Assembly: GCA_902803365.1 (NCBI GenBank)
Contig: CADCPU010000125.1
Location: forward strand, 1 to 5,716
DNA from: Oscillospiraceae bacterium
GTDB taxonomy: Bacteria; Bacillota_A; Clostridia; Saccharofermentanales; Saccharofermentanaceae
Length of the DNA stretch: 5,716 bases
Reading direction: 5' to 3'
A program made the position numbers and the translations under genes. Each line of letters begins with the position of its first letter. Positions within the stretch are counted from its first letter, which is position 1. The notes below the pieces were generated by a model. That model made no database searches and was not told the DNA's origin. It was given only the letters and a program-made list of their open reading frames with translations. This document shows, one piece after another, positions 1 through 3,786 of the stretch.

Positions 1-34
1 CGTCCCCGTAATTTTTGATCTCGAAAACGACAAA

Positions 35-74
35 TTACGGTAACATCGGACAAAAACGGTCAATGTATCCGTAA
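35..74. repeat. 40-bp palindromic intergenic repeat, copy A
   Basis: This 40-base near-palindrome starts TTACGG and ends CCGTAA. Folded on itself, bases 1-6 pair with 35-40 and bases 9-12 with 29-32, with mismatches near the middle. It aligns without gaps to copy B at 109-148, and its reverse complement matches copy B even better in the arms (TTACGGATACATTG on the left, CGATGTT then CCGTAA on the right). The window's first bases (CCCCGTAAT) resemble the end of a further copy cut by the edge. The form suggests a dispersed REP/BIME-like or MITE-like element, but the family is not recognised. It lies beyond the mscL terminator and is probably not part of any gene. Confidence 0.7.
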
Positions 75-108
75 TTGCAGGGGAGGACTGGGCTGAAATG
101 GCCAAATT

Positions 109-148
109 TTACGGATACATTGGGCAAAAATGGCCGATGTTTCCGTAA
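109..148. repeat. 40-bp palindromic intergenic repeat, copy B
   Basis: This is the second and better-folding copy of the repeat at 35-74; the two starts are 74 bases apart. Nearly all of bases 1-18 can pair with bases 23-40 (mismatches only at 8/33 and 16/25, and a G-T pair at 13/28), around a short A-rich loop. Its core GGGCAAAAATGGCC (122-135) recurs 32 bases upstream, in the linker, as GGGCTGAAATGGCC (90-103), and in diverged form in copy A as GGACAAAAACGGTC (48-61). The array has therefore probably been rearranged. Because the arms are inverted repeats, both strands read similar short peptides ending in Pro-stop. I take that as a by-product of the palindrome, not a gene. Confidence 0.75.
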
Positions 149-283
149 TGCTTTTCGAAAACGCTGCGAAGAACGTTTCGCGGCGAGTGCTCGGGGCCGG
201 CGCAAGGCTGAAGCTGACGCAAGACCGGCACCGGTGCACGACCAGCGCGCGTCCGGCGCACGACCGGGCCGGCCACGTACTCG
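149..283. other. G+C-rich non-coding stretch with hairpins
   Basis: No convincing gene lies here. G+C content rises sharply: 76 of the 100 bases at 181-280 are G or C, well above the flanking genes. A 9-bp hairpin with a 6-base loop can form at 162-185 (CGCTGCGAA with TTCGCGGCG, one G-T pair). A perfect 10-bp palindrome, GCACCGGTGC, sits at 228-237, and GCACGACC occurs twice (236-243 and 258-265). Open frames cross the stretch on both strands, but they have no ribosome binding site and low-complexity Arg/Ala/Pro composition, as expected of G+C-rich DNA. It may be part of the repeat element to its left, a structured RNA, or a foreign insert; sequence alone does not decide. Confidence 0.45.
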
Positions 284-321
284 CAAAATAAAACGGACCG
301 TTCCGAATTCGGAGCGGTCCG
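284..321 (-). terminator. Intrinsic terminator of the P-loop gene-mscL unit
   Basis: Read on the minus strand, a stem CGGACCG / CGGTCCG (7 bp) continues, after one mismatch, into TCCG / CGGA around an AATT loop. It is followed at once by TTTTATTTTG, a good U-run. It begins about 30 bases past the mscL stop codon, the expected place for factor-independent termination. On the plus strand the hairpin is not followed by a T-run, so it looks unidirectional. Confidence 0.9.
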
Positions 322-350
322 CTGTCTTTGCTGATAAAGAAAATCGATTA

Positions 351-800
351 TTACTTCTTTGCCTGAAGTGCATCTCTGATCTCTGTGAGGAGCTTGACTT
401 CCTCTGAAGGCTCTGCAGGTTCTTCTGCAGCTGCTTCTGCTTCCTCTTTCTTGAGGAGAGCCTGGAACTTCTTTGAGCTCTTCTGGATGAGAGTGATCAT
501 AAGGAAGATGCATACGGCGATGATAAAGAATTCGATAATTGTGTTGATGAAGACACCGTAGTTGATGGCAACTTCAGGTGTGATCTCTTCGCCGGCTTCC
601 ATAACTGCAGGTGTGATAACATACTTCATATCCTTGAAGTCTACGCCTGAAGCTGTGATACTGCCGATAGCTGGCATAATAATGTCATTTACGAGGGAAG
701 TTACGATCTTACCGAAAGCACCACCGATGATGACACCGGTTGCCATATCGAGCACGTTACCTTTGCTGATGAACTCCTTAAATTCTTTAACCAAACCCAT
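351..800 (-). CDS. mscL: Large-conductance mechanosensitive channel MscL
   Basis: MscL forms a homopentameric pore in the cytoplasmic membrane. It opens under high membrane tension and releases solutes during osmotic downshock. The 149-residue product fits the family: an amphipathic N-terminal helix (KEFKEFISKGN), TM1 at about 16-45 with the characteristic DMATGVIIGGAFGKIVTSLV, a periplasmic loop at about 46-77, TM2 at about 79-105 (YGVFINTIIEFFIIAVCIFL), an Ala/Glu-rich linker at 115-134, and the conserved cytoplasmic helix ending LLTEIRDALQ. The start matches the usual MscL N-terminus. Upstream AAAGGA lies very close to the ATG and GAGG about 10 bases away, so the ribosome site is not ideal. 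The gene lies 18 bases downstream of the P-loop gene and is probably co-transcribed with it. The Ala/Glu linker is somewhat long but unremarkable. Confidence 0.97.
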   Translation of the reverse strand: MGLVKEFKEFISKGNVLDMATGVIIGGAFGKIVTSLVNDIIMPAIGSITASGVDFKDMKYVITPAVMEAGEEITPEVAINYGVFINTIIEFFIIAVCIFLMITLIQKSSKKFQALLKKEEAEAAAEEPAEPSEEVKLLTEIRDALQAKK

Positions 801-818
801 TTCCTTTGTACCTCGCTG

Positions 819-1226
819 TTAACAATATTTTTTGATCGATTCAGGGAGGAGGTCCTCACTGACGCTCAAGATGATTGTAACAACAATGGGCGAATTTGCA
901 AGAAATTTGTCGAGATTTGTAAGGAAAACGTCAAGTTCCTCAAGGTTTTCGGACTTAGCTACTTTCCTGATACTGTCGATGAAGATGTGTGTCAGATCAA
1001 AATCCTTTGAACAAACACCACCGATAAAAGAAATAAGCTGATCAAATCCGGTACATGGGTACTCATCGATATTGATCAGCCTAACATTATGCTTCAAAAG
1101 TTGGTCGAGACGATTTCCTCTCTCGATGCATACAACATTGTTGTCTTCTTCAGCAACCTTGTTGATGTCGTCTACAAGTCTGGCGGTCTTACCCGTTCCC
1201 TTTGCTCCTGCGATAATCTTAATCAT
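819..1226 (-). CDS. Small P-loop NTPase-like protein, function unknown
   Basis: The 135-residue protein opens with a beta strand and a complete Walker A motif, GAKGTGKT (residues 7-14; K13 and T14 are the predicted phosphate and Mg contacts). A hydrophobic strand ending in aspartate, HIFIDS (80-85, D84), is a plausible Walker B. A second strand, PIVVTIILSVS (113-123), would complete a minimal nucleotide-binding core. No signal peptide, membrane helix or extra domain is visible, so it should be cytosolic. I recall similar short proteins in Clostridia, sometimes named 'twitching motility protein PilT' in databases; nothing here supports a pilus role, since the length and the PilT-specific motifs are missing. 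The start is set by AAGGAG 9 bases upstream. It is the first gene of a unit with mscL (18-base gap). ATP binding is likely; any link to osmotic stress is inference from position only. Confidence 0.85.
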   Translation of the reverse strand: MIKIIAGAKGTGKTARLVDDINKVAEEDNNVVCIERGNRLDQLLKHNVRLINIDEYPCTGFDQLISFIGGVCSKDFDLTHIFIDSIRKVAKSENLEELDVFLTNLDKFLANSPIVVTIILSVSEDLLPESIKKYC

Positions 1227-1274
1227 AGGCTTGATCTCCTTTGCTTTTTATTCACTGGAAATTCAGATGAGTAT

Positions 1275-1303
1275 ATTTTAACCGATTTTTAGTATAATTT
1301 GAA
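1275..1303 (-). promoter_or_regulatory. Probable promoter for the P-loop gene and mscL
   Basis: Read on the minus strand: TTCAAA (-35, 4/6 to consensus; plus coordinates 1298-1303), a 17-base spacer, then TAAAAT (-10, 5/6; 1275-1280). Transcription would start near 1268, about 40 bases ahead of the ATG at 1226. The A+T-rich sequence offers other weak -10 boxes (TATACT twice), so the exact start is uncertain. Confidence 0.5.
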
Positions 1304-1336
1304 TAGCAAAAGAGGATTTTTTAAGGTATTTTTTGT

Positions 1337-1364
1337 AAACACTTACCAAAAAGCGCCAGTGTTT
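1337..1364. repeat. Inverted repeat overlapping the rimP -35 box, possible operator
   Basis: AAACACT (1337-1343) and AGTGTTT (1358-1364) are perfect 7-bp inverted arms separated by 14 bases. The match extends outward to GTAAACACT / AGTGTTTGC with one G-T pair. The right arm covers the first bases of the plus-strand -35 element. A dimeric regulator bound here could block the rimP promoter; the spacing also suits a site read from both half-turns. In A+T-rich DNA, arms this short can arise by chance, so this is only a candidate. Confidence 0.35.
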
Positions 1365-1391
1365 GCTATATATGTATATTTATGCTACAAT
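1363..1391 (+). promoter_or_regulatory. Promoter of the rimP-nusA-ylxR-ylxQ-infB operon
   Basis: TTGCTA (-35, 4/6, 1363-1368), a 17-base spacer, and TACAAT (-10, 5/6, 1386-1391). The -10 box is preceded by TATGC, giving an extended -10 element (TATGnTACAAT). This is a sigma-A type housekeeping promoter. The predicted start near 1398 leaves a leader of about 67 bases before the rimP ATG, and that leader holds the hairpin at 1421-1444. Confidence 0.75.
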
Positions 1392-1420
1392 AACTCTGTT
1401 CTAAAAGTTACTTTTCATGA

Positions 1421-1444
1421 ACGGGCTTTCAAAGTCCGTTTTTT
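1421..1444 (+). terminator. Leader hairpin with U-run, candidate attenuator ahead of rimP-nusA
   Basis: ACGGGCT (1421-1427) pairs with AGTCCGT (1433-1439), a 7-bp stem with one G-U pair and loop TTCAA, followed immediately by TTTTTT (1439-1444). It lies inside the leader, after the promoter and 20 bases ahead of rimP, so it does not end an upstream gene. The short stem suggests a weak terminator. In Bacillus subtilis the corresponding operon is reported to be autoregulated by NusA through a NusA-dependent terminator in its leader. The same logic would fit here, but by inference only. A second, weak hairpin (AAAAG / CTTTT, 1403-1415) lies just upstream. Confidence 0.6.
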
Positions 1445-1453
1445 GCGTATTAA

Positions 1454-1460
1454 GGGAGGA
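1454..1460 (+). promoter_or_regulatory. Ribosome binding site deciding the rimP start
   Basis: GGGAGGA lies 4 bases ahead of the ATG at 1465. An in-frame ATG at 1417 would add 16 residues, but it has no ribosome site, lies only about 20 bases after the predicted transcription start, and would translate the leader hairpin. The start at 1465 also gives the usual RimP length. Confidence 0.8.
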
Positions 1461-1464
1461 TTTA

Positions 1465-1938
1465 ATGGCGAAGCGTTCAAAGATCGCTCAGGCTGCATTC
1501 GACATAGCGGCACCCGAAGCTGAGAAGCTCGGATTGGAACTTGTCGATGCGGAGTATAAGAAAGAAGGACAGAGCACGTTCTTGAGACTGTTTATAGATA
1601 AAAAGGGCGGTCTTGATATCGATGACTGTGAGAAGTTCAGCAGGATCATTGATCCGATCCTCGACGAGAAGGTCCATCACGATGCGGATTACTTTGAGGT
1701 ATCTTCACCGGGACTCACGAGACCTCTTACCGAGAAGGCTGATTTTGTAAGATACAGCGACGAGAAGATCGATGTATCGCTCTTCAAGGAGACGGACGGC
1801 GTTAAGACGTTTACGGGCAAGATCCTTGAGGTCACTGACGAAGGCGTATCATTCGAATACGAAGTTAAAAAAGAAGTTAAGAATATATATGTAAAGTATA
1901 ACGAGCTCTCAAGAGCCGTTCGACACATCGAATTTTAA
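1465..1938 (+). CDS. rimP: Ribosome maturation factor RimP
   Basis: RimP is a cytosolic factor that helps the 30S subunit mature, binding it before it enters translation. The 157-residue product has the two expected domains: an N-terminal alpha/beta domain with LRLFIDKKGGLDIDDCEKFS (40-59), then the family signature YFEVSSPGLTRPL (76-88), and a C-terminal SH3-like barrel from about residue 90 (DVSLFKETDGVKTFTGKILEV and so on). The length is normal for the family. It is the first gene of the operon, directly after the promoter and leader hairpin. Its TAA stop overlaps the ribosome binding site of nusA (AAGGAGG at 1937-1943), so the two genes are probably expressed together. Nothing is truncated or unusual. 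Confidence 0.97.
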   Translation: MAKRSKIAQAAFDIAAPEAEKLGLELVDAEYKKEGQSTFLRLFIDKKGGLDIDDCEKFSRIIDPILDEKVHHDADYFEVSSPGLTRPLTEKADFVRYSDEKIDVSLFKETDGVKTFTGKILEVTDEGVSFEYEVKKEVKNIYVKYNELSRAVRHIEF

Positions 1939-1950
1939 GGAGGCATAAAA

Positions 1951-3120
1951 ATGGCTAAGAAAAAGCAGGAAGAAGAGCAGAAGGAAAGCGTAATCGCCGT
2001 CATCAAGGAACTCGCCAAAGAGCGCGGTATTGAAGAAGAAGTCCTCATCAAGGCTATCGAAGAGGGTATCGTTGCAGCTTTCAGACGTGAGTTCTCCAGC
2101 TCCAAGAACATAGATAACGTATTTGCAGAGATCGACAGAGAGTCAGGCGAGATCTTCGTCTACAAGCTCGTTGAGGTTGTTGAGGAAGTCCTCGATCCTG
2201 ATAACGAGATCTCATTTGAGGATGCTAAGGCAATGGATTCCGATATCGAGCTCGGCGATCAGATTGAGGTCGGTATCGATGTAGATGAACTCGGAAGACT
2301 TGCTGCTACAGCTGCTAAGAGTGCTATCTCCCAGAAGGTTAGAGAAGCAGAATACGCAAGGATCCAGTCTGATTTCTCGGGCAAGATCAACGAGATCGCT
2401 ACAGGTATCGTTCAGCGTAAGGACAACAGATATGTATATGTTGATATCGCAAGAGCTGAGGCAGTCCTTCCTAAGGATCATCAGATCAAGAATGAGAACT
2501 ACGATCACGGCCGTTCTATGAAGTTCCTCGTACTTAACGTACAGGAGTACAACGGAAGACCTACGATCACAGTATCCAGAACACACGTTGATCTCGTAAG
2601 GAAGCTTTTCGAGCTCGAAGTACCTGAGATCAAGAACGGTGAAGTTATCATCAAGTCAGTATCCCGTGAGCCGGGTTCAAGATCTAAGGTCGCAGTTTGC
2701 TCCAGAGACGAGAACATCGACGCTAAGGGTGCTTGCGTAGGACAGAGAGGTCAGAGAGTTCAGGAGATCATGAGCGAGCTCGGCGGCGAGAAGATCGATA
2801 TCATCGATTGGAGCGAAGACGACGCAGCTTTCATTTCCGAGGCTCTGCAGCCTGCTAACGTAACGAGCGTATCCGTTGATTACGAGACCAAGGAGAACGG
2901 TCATGTTGAGAAGAAGGCAAGAGTAATCGTACCTGATTCACAGTACTCTCTTGCAATCGGCCGTTCCGGTCAGAACGTAAGACTTGCTGCAAGACTTACG
3001 GGCTTTAAGATCGACATCAGAACAGAATCTGCTGCTGCTCAGGAGCATAAGGACAGCCTTATGGATGAGTTCACTGTAGTAGAGGCTGAAGGCGAAGCGC
3101 TCGAAAACGAGAACGAGTGA
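1951..3120 (+). CDS. nusA: Transcription elongation/termination factor NusA
   Basis: NusA binds RNA polymerase near the RNA exit channel and modulates pausing, intrinsic termination and antitermination. The 389 residues show an N-terminal polymerase-binding domain (about 10-135, with KAIEEGIVAAFRREF), an S1 domain (about 146-211, from NEIATGIVQRKDNRYVYVD to PTITVSR), KH1 (about 230-290, GQRG loop at 264-267) and KH2 (about 300-358, GRSG loop at 337-340). A short acidic tail follows. The acidic repeats of proteobacterial NusA are absent, as is usual in Firmicutes. A charged extension of about ten residues (MAKKKQEEEQ) precedes the conserved start; the ribosome site AAGGAGG, 7 bases ahead, supports this ATG. 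It may regulate its own operon through the leader hairpin at 1421-1444. Confidence 0.98.
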   Translation: MAKKKQEEEQKESVIAVIKELAKERGIEEEVLIKAIEEGIVAAFRREFSSSKNIDNVFAEIDRESGEIFVYKLVEVVEEVLDPDNEISFEDAKAMDSDIELGDQIEVGIDVDELGRLAATAAKSAISQKVREAEYARIQSDFSGKINEIATGIVQRKDNRYVYVDIARAEAVLPKDHQIKNENYDHGRSMKFLVLNVQEYNGRPTITVSRTHVDLVRKLFELEVPEIKNGEVIIKSVSREPGSRSKVAVCSRDENIDAKGACVGQRGQRVQEIMSELGGEKIDIIDWSEDDAAFISEALQPANVTSVSVDYETKENGHVEKKARVIVPDSQYSLAIGRSGQNVRLAARLTGFKIDIRTESAAAQEHKDSLMDEFTVVEAEGEALENENE

Positions 3121-3136
3121 TCGGAGGAGATTTGTC

Positions 3137-3433
3137 TTGAAGAAAAAGCCGCAGAGAATGTGTGTCAGCTGCAAGACAAAAGCTGACAAAAAAGATCTTC
3201 TGAGGATCGTTCTGCAAAAAGACGGCGAGATCGCATACGACCCGACGGGCCGACTTCCGGGACGAGGCTCATACCTCTGCCGCAAGGAAGAATGCATCAT
3301 GATCGAGCTCAAGGCCAAGAGGCTCGCGAAGACTCTTAAGCACCAGATGTCCGATGATGATCTTAAGCAGATAGCAGAGAAGATCCTTGAAGAGTGCAGG
3401 AAGAATCCGGGCGGTGAAGGACAGGACGAATGA
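3137..3433 (+). CDS. ylxR: YlxR family RNA-binding protein (RnpM-like)
   Basis: This small basic protein of 98 residues is encoded in the nusA-infB operon of many Gram-positive bacteria. The family signature is clear: RMCVSC (7-12), KKDLLRIV (18-25), YDPTGRLPGRGSYLC (34-48) and a closing CRKEEC (48-53). Cysteines 9, 12, 48 and 53 could form a metal site, as in many clostridial members; that is an inference. The family is thought to bind RNA, and YlxR has been reported as a modulator of RNase P (RnpM). The start is TTG at 3137, chosen because GGAGG lies 9 bases upstream and the next residues (KKKPQRMC) match the family. The C-terminal 25 residues are charged and probably flexible. The gap to nusA is 16 bases. 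Confidence 0.93.
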   Translation: MKKKPQRMCVSCKTKADKKDLLRIVLQKDGEIAYDPTGRLPGRGSYLCRKEECIMIELKAKRLAKTLKHQMSDDDLKQIAEKILEECRKNPGGEGQDE

Positions 3434-3786
3434 AGATCGAGAAAGAATACACTGAGAACGATATCCTGAGGTTTCTGGGATTGGCGATGCGGGCATCGAA
3501 GGTCGTATCGGGCAATGATCAGCTCATACAGGAAGTAAGACGAGGACACGTCAAGCTCCTGCTGATCGCGAGAGACATATCGGAAAACACTTTGGATAAG
3601 TTCCTGGATGTCATACAGAAAGCGGATCTTGAGATCCCGGTGGCATACAGATTTGCTGACAAGTTCAGCTTAGGTAACGCAATAGGCAAACCTGACAGAG
3701 CATTGGTCGGAATTACCGATGAAGGATTTGCAGGTAAGCTGGAGATAATGCTTGAAAGGTTTGAATACAAGGAGGGATTGAACTGA
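3430..3786 (+). CDS. ylxQ: YlxQ, L7Ae/L30e-family RNA-binding protein
   Basis: This 118-residue protein of the L7Ae/L30e/Gadd45 fold belongs to the group that binds kink-turn RNA. Diagnostic stretches are [14 protein letters not shown] (15-27), [14 protein letters not shown] (41-54), a central PVAY (70-73) and [17 protein letters not shown] (81-97). In Bacillus subtilis the homologue YlxQ was shown to bind k-turn RNA, but its cellular role is unsettled. The ATG overlaps the ylxR stop (ATGA at 3430-3433), a layout typical of translational coupling, and AAGGA lies 8 bases upstream inside ylxR. The first ten residues ([10 protein letters not shown]) are an unconserved lead-in. The gene ends in TGATG shared with the infB start. 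Confidence 0.95.
   Translation: MKIEKEYTENDILRFLGLAMRASKVVSGNDQLIQEVRRGHVKLLLIARDISENTLDKFLDVIQKADLEIPVAYRFADKFSLGNAIGKPDRALVGITDEGFAGKLEIMLERFEYKEGLN

Noticed and set aside
1..148. CRISPR array
   Set aside because: Copies are few and diverged, the repeats are near-complete hairpins, the intervals differ in length (about 24 and 34 bases), and there are no cas genes nearby.
284..321. Bidirectional terminator
   Set aside because: On the plus strand the hairpin is followed by CTGTCTTTGC, not a T-run; only the minus-strand reading has one.
35..407. Open frames of 110-134 codons on both strands across the left intergenic region
   Set aside because: They overlap one another and cross the palindromic repeats, most also cross the mscL terminator, and one runs into mscL. 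They have no suitable ribosome site and show low-complexity Arg/Ala/Pro translations from G+C-rich DNA.
819..1226. Naming the P-loop protein PilT or a twitching-motility protein
   Set aside because: It is far too short, and no PilT His-box, Asp-box or N-terminal PAS-like region is visible; only the general Walker A and a plausible Walker B are present.
1417..1464. Upstream in-frame ATG as the rimP start
   Set aside because: It has no ribosome site, falls on the leader hairpin and very near the predicted transcription start, and adds residues not typical of RimP. The ATG at 1465 has GGGAGGA directly ahead.
1299..1523. 74-codon plus-strand frame
   Set aside because: It spans the promoter and leader and overlaps the rimP start in another frame; its composition is that of A+T-rich control DNA.
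2938..3549. 203-codon minus-strand frame opposite nusA-ylxR-ylxQ
   Set aside because: It lies antisense across three clearly recognised genes and is Ser/Leu/Arg-rich, as expected for a shadow frame.
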